Positions 11,267 through 23,250 of a DNA stretch of 64,000 nt are shown here, in pieces. The translations under genes were made by a program, and so were the position numbers. The stretch lies in assembly GCA_963556145.1 (NCBI GenBank), contig OY744470.1:4402001-4466000 (forward strand), written 5' to 3'. Position 1 is the stretch's first letter. Each line of letters begins with the position of its first letter. The DNA is from Hygrocybe punicea. Taxonomy: Eukaryota > Basidiomycota > Agaricomycetes > Agaricales > Hygrophoraceae. The notes under the pieces are model-generated. The model had not been told where the DNA came from. It saw only the letters and a list, made by a program, of their open reading frames with translations, and ran no database searches.

Positions 11267-11274
11267 GCCATGAA

Positions 11275-11405
11275 TGCGATAGTTTGCTTTCCAGTCTTCT
11301 TTCAGAGATGCCAAACAGCTCACAGATATCTTCAGGTATGTAGTCATGGGCAATGAGCCATAGGACACACTCCTTTATACCTTGGCTGATGTTGCGATAA
11401 GCCAT
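11275..11405 (-). pseudogene. HTH N-terminus of the dead Tc1-type transposase
   Basis: It starts at the ATG at 11405 and reads MAYRNISQGIKECVLWLIAH and on into DICELFGISERSL-like helix-turn-helix sequence. The frame is then cut by the hAT-type MITE at 10948-11266. This is the typical N-terminus of agaricomycete Tc1-type transposases (compare the intact one starting at 32100). It pairs with the catalytic relic at 9590-10242; the stretch between, 10516-10939, is too decayed to read. Confidence 0.65.
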
Positions 11406-11530
11406 GGTTGGTTCTGGCAATGGCCAGATTGCTTGCCAGCATTTTTTTTTTTGCTAACTCACAAGATTTTGTATTTCAATACGCTGTAAAACCAATTTAC
11501 ACATCCTGATTCTCACTGGGTATCACAGGA

Positions 11531-11895
11531 GACAGATGAGGATTTTTTGCCATCAAATAATATTGAGATATCCACTCAAATATTGAAATTATTTTTGTTG
11601 TTATCATAAGTCCGAAAATGTTATAAAAAGTAAGGTTATCTAAATACAGTATTCACACCAAAGATAGTGCAGCAAAATTTTAGATTATTTGGTCTCCAGA
11701 TATTCAGGCATGTGACTTTGTGCCTGAATATCTGGAGACCAAATAATCTAAAATTTTGCTGCACTATCTTTGGTGTGAATACTGCATTTGGATAACCTTA
11801 CTTTTTACAACATTTTTGGACTTATGATAACAACAAAAATAATTTCAATATTTGAGTATCTCAATATTATTTGATGGAACCTTAGTCATCCCCAT
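11531..11895. mobile_element. Palindromic MITE, family P, copy 1
   Basis: A nearly perfect inverted repeat has its axis near 11712 (TGTGACTTTGTGCC). The arms contain CATCAAATAATATTGAGAT, GTTGTTATCATAAGTCC, GTAAGGTTATC, TTTGGTCTCCAGATATTCAG and their complements. The element at 61000-61192 shares the outer 80 bp of each arm. No open frame of interest. Confidence 0.8.
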
Positions 11896-12596
11896 AGTCA
11901 TCCCCATCGGCTTTTATATTATAGATATACATCTGCCTCAGGAAATTAAATAAATTAAATAAATTAAATACCTAAAATTAAATAAATTAAATATATGAAC
12001 AATGACTCATTTGATTGACTACCTCATGTTATTTTACATGGTTGACACACTCAAATAATTTGGTGATTTTATCAAATTTATTGAGAAGAATATAATCACT
12101 TTTCCCAAAGTAACAGCATATGCTAAGTTCCAAAGTTCCCCTCCCTAGTTCTCTTCCCTATACAGTTCCTGCCACCTCCCTATAGTCTCTCCTGCTCAGA
12201 GAAGAACACACTATGGCACCCACTCCTCTCACCATCATATTAACAGTGTTTTCAACTAAGATTACAAATGGCCTTTGCTACCACTACTGTGACTGTGTTG
12301 AAATAATGTAAGTGCCATGCCTGAGCGTTCCATATCTGTTGTCGTTGATTCATTTCACTTCTGATTATTTATTGTTTCTTTTATAATTATCTTTCCCTTT
12401 TGGAGTTCATCTACTTTCAATAGAACAAGCCTATACTTTCTCATAGTATACTATGTACCTTAGTGATTCTCCTCCAGTGTATCACTGAGTCTACAACACA
12501 GTCTACACTGCTTGTGTAGCTCAGTCTAATACACTCCTTCAGCCTCACTGTCACCATCACCTTCACCAAGGGTAAGTGAGAGTGAGGCCTGACAGA

Positions 12597-12881
12597 TGTT
12601 TTTCAAAAAATGGCTATATCATTCCTAATGAAATGGCTGAAATTACAAGAATAGTTGAGCCAGCCAACATTAGTTGATTGGATGAGCCTTTGCTCACTTA
12701 TTTGACCAGCTTTGAATCAGCTACATTTAAAGCTGATGTCAAATAAGTGAGCAAAGGCTGATCCAATCGACTAATGTTGGCAGAGGACCCTTTAGCTTGT
12801 CATGTCCTCTACATGCTCTAAAATTCTTGTAATTCTAGTTATTTTATTAGGAATGATATAGCCATTTCTTGAAAAACATTG
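12597..12881. mobile_element. Hairpin MITE upstream of noxR (copy 2 at 21655-21939)
   Basis: Inverted arms pair ATGTTTTTCAAAAAATGGC / GCCATTTCTTGAAAAACAT, ATATCATTCCTAAT / ATTAGGAATGATAT, AACATTAGT / ACTAATGTT and TTTGCTCACTTATTTGA / TCAAATAAGTGAGCAAA. The small loop is near 12725. It lies about 1.3 kb upstream of the noxR start. Confidence 0.8.
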
Positions 12882-12889
12882 GTAATAGC

Positions 12890-14192
12890 TGTGGAAACAT
12901 GAGGGGCACTTACATATTAGCTCCAGGTACACTCCCAGAACTCTCACCTTCCAACTTTTCCCCCTGCAACTACCATTATGGCCCAGCCCTGGACAACAAG
13001 TGTGATGAGGACTGACCACCTCAACTGCTGTTGGAGATGGCACCTTCACACCTAAAGTATGAGTGTTTTTCATTGTAAAGCTTGAATTCTGAAGGCATTT
13101 TTTAACAGCTAAATCTCAGAAAAATTATAATGTACTCCCAAACAGCTATTGTACAATAGTCTCTGCAAGACCCAAGCAATAGAAATTGTATTTGACCTAA
13201 AAGAAAGCAAAAACTTCATGATTTTGCTGAATTTGGTCATTTTCACTTTATTTTGCATCTAATACCGCTTATATCACTTATTTCTTGCAGGAAGAATTGT
13301 AGAATGGCATACCAGGAGTATATCATAATTTTTTCCAATATTTATTTATCAGAAAACACAATCACTAGAGGCTCACTAGTGCAGATACCTGTGAATGTTT
13401 GGTTGTGTTACATTTGTTTGTCCTTAGTTATATTTTCAAACTCAGTTATATCATGGCCGGTGTACCATCACCGTCTGTTTATTTAGCTTTTGTGTTGCAC
13501 GGCCCCTGGAGTCTAACAAATTAAAGTCAGAGTTGAACGATATTCCTTGATGGCTCCAATACGACTATTTTGACAATAAAAGCCCTCGATGACACTGCGC
13601 GCGACAACACGGACGTATTTACAGCCGAGAAATTGCCAAGACCTTTCGCTGGGGTGATGATCCCCTTGGCAAACGAGTAATCATTGAGGAAAGATCACAG
13701 TTAGGGACGGATGCGAATCTTGTACCTGCTGAAGCAACTGAGTGCTGAGCGCTGAGCTTTTCATGTACTCTCATCATTCGTCCGGCTAGTTCTGTACTTG
13801 GCGTTTCGCCGTTGAGGTGCGGAAGACGTAGGGGCGATGAGGCTCATCGCCGTGGAATCTGGCAGGTGGATTTGAAAATTTGGCAAGGCAATACAGCGAC
13901 TGATATAGGGCTGGCGCTCCGTTGTCAAAACCATAGCAATGTTGTCACGCTGGTTGTCGCGGTGGTTTGGAGACCAACAACCGGGAACAGCCGTGTGTGG
14001 CAACAGTCACCGTATTTATCCAAATTGTTTTGTCCCCATTCTCCTCCGCTTTTCCTTTGTCTTCGTTCTCAGAGACTTTCTCTTTTTCTTTTTCTTCCCT
14101 TCGTCTTGCAATCCATTCTTTGTAGCCGACATTCAGCGTCTGGGACGCTGATTTTGACACTCTTTCCATCACCGAACACACCCTGAGTCGCC
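12890..14192. other. noxR upstream region
   Basis: 12890-13500 is AT-rich with no supported gene. The 93-codon frame on the minus strand at 12792-13073 starts in the MITE and matches nothing I know. From about 13500 GC content rises to host-gene levels. A pyrimidine-rich tract at 14070-14110 (TTTCTCTTTTTC...), about 90 bp before the ATG, is typical of fungal transcription-start regions. The same region recurs at 21948-23250. Confidence 0.45.
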
Positions 14193-16250
14193 ATGTCTTT
14201 GAAGGCTGAGTTGGAGACATGGGCTGCCGCCCTCAAGGCATATGACGAAGAAGACTTTGAGAAGAGCTTGGGGTTGTTCTCAGTTCGTTCAGCCATCTAC
14301 CTCTTACTTGCTTTCCTCACTGTGCACAAACAGCAAATCGCAGACTCCTCCAAGATACTCACTAATATTGGCCTTATTTACGCAACCCTAGGCGAGCACG
14401 AGGCTGCCGTCGAGCGTTTTACTGAAGCCACTCAGTTAGACCAGTATTTGGCTGTTGCGTGCGTGTTCAACACCCCTCTGCTCTTTCTTTTACCCCATGG
14501 ATTTACTTGCTTTTGGGCCATCCATCCAGTTACTTCCAATGTGGGGTCTCTAATTTCCTCCTCGGTCGATACGAGCCCGCCCTGAAAGATTTCGAAGAAG
14601 CTTTACTTTACTTGAGAGGAAACCAAGCCATGTATAACCCATTAGTCGCCTCTGCTGGATGACATGCTTAACTGTCCCTTGCAGTAATTACGAACAGATT
14701 GGCCTCAAATTTTTACTCTATTCCGCGGAAATCCTCTTCAACAAGGGTCTCTCCCTGATATACCTCGGCCAATCCCAAGAAGGTCTCGCAGACATGGAAG
14801 AGGCTCGGCGTGACAAGGCGACCGAGGAGCATAATGTGATTGATGATGCGATTGCCGATTTAGGCGAAGGGTACACCGTCTTCAGCATCGTTCGTCCCTC
14901 TCACCCAACAGAAATAACAATCTTGTCTGATGCTCATCTTCTCCGTGCAGCCCGTGGGGGTCCTGTATCGCCCATCCGAGAACAAGCTCAAGAATGCCAA
15001 GTCGAAAGATTATATGGGCAAAGCCGTACGCGCTACATCTTCTATACTAACAATTATATATGAACTGCTTTTCCGACTACCAGAAACTCATTGCCGCAAG
15101 CGATTCCACCGAGGCGTATACCACCTTTTCTGGTGCAACGCGTCTGCAGCAGGGCATCTCGCCATCTGGTGCTTTTATCGAACGACCTCCCATGGACACC
15201 GGAGGGTCCCCTGTTGTCGGTTTTTCAAGGGCCACACAGGCGTCCGCTGGTAGTACGTGTCCTGTCGTGACATACCGACATGTCTAGTAATGGCAGTTTT
15301 TATAGGCTCCGACGGTAATCAAGTCCCTCGCCGAAAACCACCCCCTGTCATTTCCCCGCCTGCGCCACAACGATCACCCGGAGCAACACCCGCTGTGGCT
15401 AGGAGCAATACCACTCTGAACACGGCGAAAGCTTCTCCGAATGCCACTATCGGAGGGCCTGCGCGTGGGATGAGTGTTAGGCGACCTGCGGCTAATCCAG
15501 GATCCGATGCAGAGCGGGCTGTGGCCTCGGGGAAAGGTGCGTCCTTCAGTCGACAATTGGAGAGGAATGAGCTTACCTTGGGTGCAGACCGGGACCAAAG
15601 GATTACCAACTTCTACGACAATTACCTTGATTCGTACACGGAAGAACCTATTCCTCCCCTGCCGAGCGCTGGCAGTGGTTCGAATCCGGACCGTGTTGCC
15701 GCGTGGGCGCGGTCGAATGCTAGTCAGCCCCAGAGGGCGGCTTCGAGGAGCGCGCCGCCGAGTGTGTATGCACCGAGTTCATATGGCAGCGGGAGCGCTC
15801 GCCGAAAGCCCGCAAGGAGGCCCACAGGGCGCAGTCGGGCACCCGTGAGTATGTATGAAGAGGAGGAAGAAGGCTATGTTAGTGGCGATTATGAGGATAC
15901 GCCGTTGGATCTGGCCAAGATCCGGATCAAGGCGAGTGGCCTCTGGTTTCTGTTGCTACCTTGTCGTTACATACTGATTGGTGGGGTGTGTCCAGCTATA
16001 CTACCAGGGCGACGTGCGCGGGATGGCCGTAACGCCCGATATGCCATTCGAGGAGTTTCTCGAGCGAGTAACGTCCAAGTTTGGGAAGGGTTTGAATGGA
16101 CTTGGGCTCAAGTTCAAGGATGAGGACGGCGGCAAGGTGACATTGAGGGATGAGTCCGATTATGAGCTTGCTATCGAGACTGCAAGGGAGAGCGCGAAGG
16201 GCAAGGCGGAGGGCAGGCTGGAGATGTGGTGTACAGACATCGATGAGTAA
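14193..16250 (+). CDS. noxR: NADPH oxidase regulator NoxR (p67phox-like), copy 1
   Basis: NoxR is the cytosolic activator of fungal NADPH oxidases NoxA/NoxB; it works with Rac and Cdc24 at hyphal tips and in fruiting. The coding sequence has eight exons: 14193-14282, 14334-14458, 14530-14631, 14685-14889, 14951-15025, 15084-15252, 15306-15931 and 15996-16250. They total 1647 nt, giving 548 residues in one consistent frame. Residues about 1-175 form TPR repeats (start MSLKAELETWAAALKAYDEE). Next comes the activation-type segment VLYRPSENKLKNAKSKDYMG, then a Ser/Pro/Arg-rich linker. A C-terminal PB1 domain (about 460-548) contains KFKDEDGGKVTLRDESDYEL. Intron 7 (15932-15995) needs a GC donor (AAG|GCGAGT); no in-phase GT exists there. 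The ATG is the first in a good context, and the TPR begins right after it. Confidence 0.95.
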
Positions 16251-16474
16251 ACCGATGCTATCATAGTGGCCTTTACTACTTGTTCCGCCGGGGTCAACGT
16301 ATTACTTTTAGGGTTCTCCTGGTCATTATTGTTACAATGGTAGAGATGTTTACCGCGAACTTTCTTAAAGTTGGATTCATACTCGATTTATACCTGTCTG
16401 AAAACTCACCTGTACCGTACGAATAATACTACAGTAAATAGAATCTCTTGGCGAAAGATACAGCACCTCTAGTC

Positions 16475-17510
16475 CTAGCCTTCTTCGAAAAAAGTGGGCA
16501 AATTATCAAACAACCCGCGGCGGAGAACATCAAGGTCTTTGGCCATCGTCTCCAAGCAATCACTACACATTTCATTTCCCACGTCCGCTTTGATAGCCTG
16601 TCGAAGGCTCAGAGCCTTCAATCGGAATAGTTTCAATGGGTCCCCGCAAAGCATAACATCGTGCAGCATGCTCATCCATTTCTCGAAGATATGTCCATCA
16701 TCACAACCACCGCAAAAAGCCTGGTATGGTCGAGAGGCTTCTGGCCCACTGATGTAGCTCATCATGCGATCTTTGCCCAGAATGAGGATCTCCAGGTCTT
16801 TTACTTTCAAGCGGCGCACCTTCTCCATGCGTGCTTGTGAATCATAGCAAAGAGTATAGAAAATGGTCCCAAGGATGAGTGGCGGCAGTGCACATGCGCG
16901 TGCTAGCGGAATGAAAGAACCTGGATCCGGGCAGAAATCCCCGATGGGATCATGCTCATCATCTTCAGATGGCTCGGATAGATCTGGATGTTGTTCACGA
17001 GCAGTGTATGCCACCCGGTCCCAAGCCTCGAGTGTGGTGGGCCACTCTTGTTCGAGATGAGAGACGATGCGTTTTTGCAGGGCGTCAGCCTGATATTTGA
17101 TTGCGAGCTTCAGCGGACCTGCCACAGTTAATAGAGTCTCTGGGTCAAGTCGGCAGAATGGCAGAAAGCTTGTTGGATGTTTGTATTGAATATGTTATGT
17201 TGAGCGCTGAGCAAACGATGAGAGCAACTGACCAGGGATCGTATATTGCTTGAAGAAAGTCCTTCATCTCATTTGAGTCGTCATGAACGTGTACGAGCGG
17301 AACCCCGTCATGGAGACCGGACTGTGACGAGTCGGACGACGCGACGGCAAACATGTCCTTGAAAACGGTAGAGTGCTTGGCCAAGACGGATTTATGCACT
17401 CGAAAGTATACGAGATCACCGTCCGCATCGTTGGCGGAGACCACCAAGCTTCCGTCCTGGAAATACAGTTCCTCGTCGTTGCGCCCGTTTGGTCTTGGTC
17501 GTTTCTTCAT
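16475..17510 (-). CDS. BTB/POZ domain protein, copy 1
   Basis: Two exons, 17233-17510 and 16475-17168, are joined across a 64-bp intron (GTCAGT...AAG), giving 323 residues. I start at the ATG at 17510; the frame is open further upstream but only from a GTG. The N-terminus after a short basic leader is a BTB domain: FQDGSLVVSANDADGDLVYF, then FRVHKSVLAKHSTVFKDMF, as in the many agaricomycete BTB proteins. The C-terminal 200 residues are helical with an acidic loop (PSEDDEHD) and no further domain I can name; a Cys pair (CGGC, CSDC) is seen. BTB domains mediate dimerisation and often recruit Cul3 ligases, but no substrate can be inferred. The gene converges on noxR (224 bp between stops) and diverges from bud4. 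Confidence 0.9.
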
Positions 17511-17585
17511 AGCCAACCTCGCGACCACGTGACAAGTCGCGCAAGAGTTTACTTCCCACGGTCGACTGTTTGAACCACGACTGCG
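17511..17585. promoter_or_regulatory. Very short divergent promoter, BTB gene / bud4
   Basis: Only 75 bp separate the ATG of the BTB gene (minus) from the ATG of bud4 (plus). Both transcripts must start here or inside each other's coding region. CACGTGAC (near 17527) lies just inside and could be an E-box. The same spacer recurs at 26569-26643. Confidence 0.5.
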
Positions 17586-20500
17586 ATGTTGAGCTCACCG
17601 CTGCCAGATCCTCCTCCACTCGCTCTCCGCCCGCCAACCTCGCCCCTCCGCCTTCCCAAGCGCGACATCGGCGCTGCGCTCGCCCGTCGCTCGTCGTCCA
17701 GCTATAAACATGTCCGCAACAACAACCTCGTGTCCAACTCGCCCTTCAAGTCCATCGTCCATCCCCCTTCTCCCCGTCGAGTGTCGGGCGAAAAGCGTCC
17801 ACGTCCTATTTCTTTTCAAGAACAAGTAGACACAGAACGTACTTTCGCGTACAAACGCGAGCGTCGCCAGTCAAAGGGTTTTCAAGGTCTCATCCAGAAT
17901 GAGCCCGTAACCAGAAGCCCTTTCAAGCGCACACCTTTGCCCCGCTCACCAAATCCCCTCCCAGCCGCACCAACCCTTCCCGTCCTTCTCGAGTCACACT
18001 CCAGTGAGTCTCCACCACCTCCAGTCTCCCCCGAAACCCTACCTCCAGTCTCTCACACCCACACATCCCCGACGCGCTCATCCCTCGTATCCCACCGCAT
18101 GCACGGCCCCCGTGCATCTGGTTCCAGTAGGGACAGCCTGGGAGGCAGACGTAACTGCAAAAAAAGAGTCAAGTTTCATGAAGAGTGCGACGTCGTCGAG
18201 TTTGAACCAGACGAAGAGAGCGATCCCGTTTTCGAAAACTTCGACGATGACGGCTTCTTTGGAAATCCTGACTGTGACCATGACCAAGAACAGGATGAAG
18301 ACTCGTATGAAAACATCCCACTTGAACCCATCACCATAGACTCCATGCTCCACACAACCAATTCATTTGCAACAAGTCCGCCAACGACTTCCTTTCCCCA
18401 GTCTATGCCCGCAACATTCCCATTCTCCCTTCCTACACATGCGGAATCGACGCCGCCTTTGCCTCCCCCACGCAAAAACAAGGTACAACATACAGAAGAT
18501 GAAGAACTCGAGGACTCTTACGAGGGTCAGATCGACCTGACAAGTATTGAGTCACTCCTCCACTCCTCATTTTCTATGCGCCCGGAAAGCACCCCTCCTT
18601 CCACTCCACCTCGCTCCCTCATGCCATTGTCCGCTGCACGCACCACAGAGAGCAAAATTCCCCTAAGAAAGTCCACCCATGCTGAACGCCTTCGCACTAC
18701 TCCTGCACCCCCGGATGCTGGCATGGATCACGCAATGCGGATGCTCCCACCCAGCCCAAGTCCGGTCAAAGGCAAGAATTCAACGCCGACCCCACATGCA
18801 TGCCTCCCGAACGTCCCCCTAAACTTTCCTGAACAATCAGGTGGGTCTGTTGCTTCCTCGTGTCCATAATACTTACAAACGAGCCTCCTCCAGACGAAAC
18901 ATCCCCAGACGACTGTTTTGCTCTCGAAGAACATATCCCAGAACCACAAATGTTGCCCCAGCTTAAGGACGAGCCTCCTCTCGACCTCTCCTTCCTCTCT
19001 CACTCAAACAATTCCGTCGACGCTCCAAATTTGTCCATTGCTCACACCGAGATCTCTCTTGCAAGCATCGATGTGTCCTTGGAAGCAAAGGACACTGATA
19101 TGCAAGTTGACGCCATCAAGGACCTTGTCGCACCGTCCGAAGAGGACACAAGCTATTCTTCGTGCGAATCTAGAGGTGCACCTTTCCCCAGTCGCAATCC
19201 GTGCCATGCTAACCTCCGCCAGATTTCATCACAGATGACATCCCGACCCGCGCCACCGACCCGCGCGGTCAACCGGTTGCTTCCCTCACACCCAGTGGCA
19301 GCCTCGACAGTATCACGGGCCGTCCACGGATCAGCAGAGCGGATGTGCATCGACGGCTGCTGGAGAAACGTGACGACGAAGAAATTGCTGACGCCGACAA
19401 CTATGCGGAAGAGAGGGATAGAAAGGCCGACACGATCTCCGTCCTAACAGATGCAAGTGCGGAAACGGCCACTATCGAGACCGCCGAGAAACGCCTCGTC
19501 GGCTTGGCGAATGAGAACCCGATCACTGTCGGCGCCTCCCTGCTTCCAGTGCCACTGAATACCAACATGGGCCCGAGCCTCAATTTTGACTTCGGAAGCA
19601 GATTTGGGCGCGGACTTGGTATGCGTGTGGATGACCTCGGGGCGGGCTCCGGCACGGTGTCTGAAACAGGAATGCGTATCGACGCACCTCCGCTAGATAT
19701 GGACGTGGACATGCGCTCTGCGCTCGACCGGCTTATGGATGACGTCGCTGGCGGTCCAGATGCGCGTCGGCACGCGCTCGCCGGGACGCCAGACGACTCT
19801 ATGACTACCAGCCTTGCAGAGGACTCGATGGCCACTGACGAGCGCGCAGCCGCGACCCTCAGGCCCTCCCGACCCGTTTCCGTGCCGATGGAACGTGCGG
19901 CAACGGACTCGGTGCTGTTCCCCGGACCTGGTGGTGCCGCCCCAAACGGGCGACCCGCGCCGAGCCGCTCGGCGAGCGTATCGTCAATTCCGCCGCCACC
20001 ACCGCCGAAGGATGCAATCCGGAGCCGCGAGGAGATGGTGTTGGAGAAACGGCGTCAAGCACGACGACAGGAGGAGGACGAGAGCCAGGGGTACTACACA
20101 CCGCCCAAGACGGCGCTTGGCGGACGGCGCGTGCCGACCCATCTCCTGGCGGTAGCGGATGGGCGGCCGAGCCGGAGAAGGAGCATGAGCACGGGCGACA
20201 TGGAGGAACTGAGTGGTGCGGCGCGAAGGCGGGGGGAGGCGTTGTTGGATGTCGCCACGTTTGTGGCAGAAGAAGATCCCCTTGCGGATAGCATTGATCG
20301 CGAACTGAGGAAGCTGGAGAGGAGTCCGAGTAAGAAAAGCGTGCGTGTTGCTGTTGGTCAAGATGCTAATTGAATATTGAGTGTTCCTGATCAGAAATAC
20401 CTCGTGAGGGAGCAGGAGGGGATGATATACGCATCGTCTGACTCCGATAGGATTTCACATATGGATAGCGCTGGTGATGTCGACGGTGGGAAGGCCTGGC

Positions 20501-20941
20501 GGACTGTTCGAAGACCATCGGATATGGTTTGTGCCATCTATGCCAGTGCCTATTCTTCTCACCTTTTTTTTGTTGCAGAATGAGTATTCGAAGCAAATCA
20601 AGGAATTCCGAGCTCTAGAAAAACCTGGCAAGGCACACGGCAAGGTATTTGTCAAAGGCAAGTTTGGTTTGTGGTTTACTGCAACCGAAAGCTCACTGGT
20701 ACCCAAACTGCAGTGCTGGGTATTAAGGCTGTGAATGTCCCTCTGCCACAGAACCCGACAGCGGTTTCGTGCACATTGAACAATGGCATCCATTTTGTGA
20801 CTACGCCTGAGTGCCGTTTGAGACCAGACTGTACCATTGAGCAAGAGTTTGAGTTGTTCGTCTTTCTCTCTATCCTTCCCTCTCCTTCCTGATCCGACCG
20901 ACATGTTGATCCAGGATCGAACACAACAAACTCGAGTTCAC
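17586..20941 (+). CDS. BUD4: Bud4/anillin-like protein, copy 1, cut by the gap
   Basis: This is the 5' part of the gene fully present at 26644-31237. Exons here are 17586-18840, 18894-19175, 19223-20340, 20395-20526, 20579-20657, 20714-20855 and the first 27 nt of exon 7 (20915-20941), where the sequence runs into Ns. The predicted protein stops before the PH domain, so as annotated it would be a truncated product. Because the block is repeated, I regard it as a duplicate of the same physical gene rather than a second gene. Confidence 0.85.
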
Positions 20942-21141
20942 NNNNNNNNNNNNNNNNNNNNNNNNNNNNNNNNNNNNNNNNNNNNNNNNNNNNNNNNNNN
21001 NNNNNNNNNNNNNNNNNNNNNNNNNNNNNNNNNNNNNNNNNNNNNNNNNNNNNNNNNNNNNNNNNNNNNNNNNNNNNNNNNNNNNNNNNNNNNNNNNNNN
21101 NNNNNNNNNNNNNNNNNNNNNNNNNNNNNNNNNNNNNNNNN
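20942..21141. other. Assembly gap, 200 N
   Basis: Exactly 200 undetermined bases. A round number such as this is a scaffolding placeholder, not a measured distance. Confidence 0.99.
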
Positions 21142-23250
21142 AGAAGAATATAATCACTTTTCCCAAAGTAACAGCATATGCTAAGTTCCAAAGTTCCCCT
21201 CCCTAGTTCTCTTCCCTATACAGTTCCTGCCACCTCCCTATAGTCTCTCCTGCTCAGAGAAGAACACACTATGGCACCCACTCCTCTCACCATCATATTA
21301 ACAGTGTTTTCAACTAAGATTACAAATGGCCTTTGCTACCACTACTGTGACTGTGTTGAAATAATGTAAGTGCCATGCCTGAGCGTTCCATATCTGTTGT
21401 CGTTGATTCATTTCACTTCTGATTATTTATTGTTTCTTTTATAATTATCTTTCCCTTTTGGAGTTCATCTACTTTCAATAGAACAAGCCTATACTTTCTC
21501 ATAGTATACTATGTACCTTAGTGATTCTCCTCCAGTGTATCACTGAGTCTACAACACAGTCTACACTGCTTGTGTAGCTCAGTCTAATACACTCCTTCAG
21601 CCTCACTGTCACCATCACCTTCACCAAGGGTAAGTGAGAGTGAGGCCTGACAGATGTTTTTCAAAAAATGGCTATATCATTCCTAATGAAATGGCTGAAA
21701 TTACAAGAATAGTTGAGCCAGCCAACATTAGTTGATTGGATGAGCCTTTGCTCACTTATTTGACCAGCTTTGAATCAGCTACATTTAAAGCTGATGTCAA
21801 ATAAGTGAGCAAAGGCTGATCCAATCGACTAATGTTGGCAGAGGACCCTTTAGCTTGTCATGTCCTCTACATGCTCTAAAATTCTTGTAATTCTAGTTAT
21901 TTTATTAGGAATGATATAGCCATTTCTTGAAAAACATTGGTAATAGCTGTGGAAACATGAGGGGCACTTACATATTAGCTCCAGGTACACTCCCAGAACT
22001 CTCACCTTCCAACTTTTCCCCCTGCAACTACCATTATGGCCCAGCCCTGGACAACAAGTGTGATGAGGACTGACCACCTCAACTGCTGTTGGAGATGGCA
22101 CCTTCACACCTAAAGTATGAGTGTTTTTCATTGTAAAGCTTGAATTCTGAAGGCATTTTTTAACAGCTAAATCTCAGAAAAATTATAATGTACTCCCAAA
22201 CAGCTATTGTACAATAGTCTCTGCAAGACCCAAGCAATAGAAATTGTATTTGACCTAAAAGAAAGCAAAAACTTCATGATTTTGCTGAATTTGGTCATTT
22301 TCACTTTATTTTGCATCTAATACCGCTTATATCACTTATTTCTTGCAGGAAGAATTGTAGAATGGCATACCAGGAGTATATCATAATTTTTTCCAATATT
22401 TATTTATCAGAAAACACAATCACTAGAGGCTCACTAGTGCAGATACCTGTGAATGTTTGGTTGTGTTACATTTGTTTGTCCTTAGTTATATTTTCAAACT
22501 CAGTTATATCATGGCCGGTGTACCATCACCGTCTGTTTATTTAGCTTTTGTGTTGCACGGCCCCTGGAGTCTAACAAATTAAAGTCAGAGTTGAACGATA
22601 TTCCTTGATGGCTCCAATACGACTATTTTGACAATAAAAGCCCTCGATGACACTGCGCGCGACAACACGGACGTATTTACAGCCGAGAAATTGCCAAGAC
22701 CTTTCGCTGGGGTGATGATCCCCTTGGCAAACGAGTAATCATTGAGGAAAGATCACAGTTAGGGACGGATGCGAATCTTGTACCTGCTGAAGCAACTGAG
22801 TGCTGAGCGCTGAGCTTTTCATGTACTCTCATCATTCGTCCGGCTAGTTCTGTACTTGGCGTTTCGCCGTTGAGGTGCGGAAGACGTAGGGGCGATGAGG
22901 CTCATCGCCGTGGAATCTGGCAGGTGGATTTGAAAATTTGGCAAGGCAATACAGCGACTGATATAGGGCTGGCGCTCCGTTGTCAAAACCATAGCAATGT
23001 TGTCACGCTGGTTGTCGCGGTGGTTTGGAGACCAACAACCGGGAACAGCCGTGTGTGGCAACAGTCACCGTATTTATCCAAATTGTTTTGTCCCCATTCT
23101 CCTCCGCTTTTCCTTTGTCTTCGTTCTCAGAGACTTTCTCTTTTTCTTTTTCTTCCCTTCGTCTTGCAATCCATTCTTTGTAGCCGACATTCAGCGTCTG
23201 GGACGCTGATTTTGACACTCTTTCCATCACCGAACACACCCTGAGTCGCC

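Larger units (their letters stand above)
12084..20941. repeat. 8858-bp block, copy 1 (probable contig-end overlap)
   Basis: This block ends at the N gap and recurs at 21142-29999 with a constant offset of 9058. All protein-coding frames and all intron sequences that I compared are the same in both copies. Left of 12084 and right of 29999 the sequence is unique. It carries a hairpin MITE, noxR, the BTB gene and the first 3356 bp of bud4. Confidence 0.93.
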
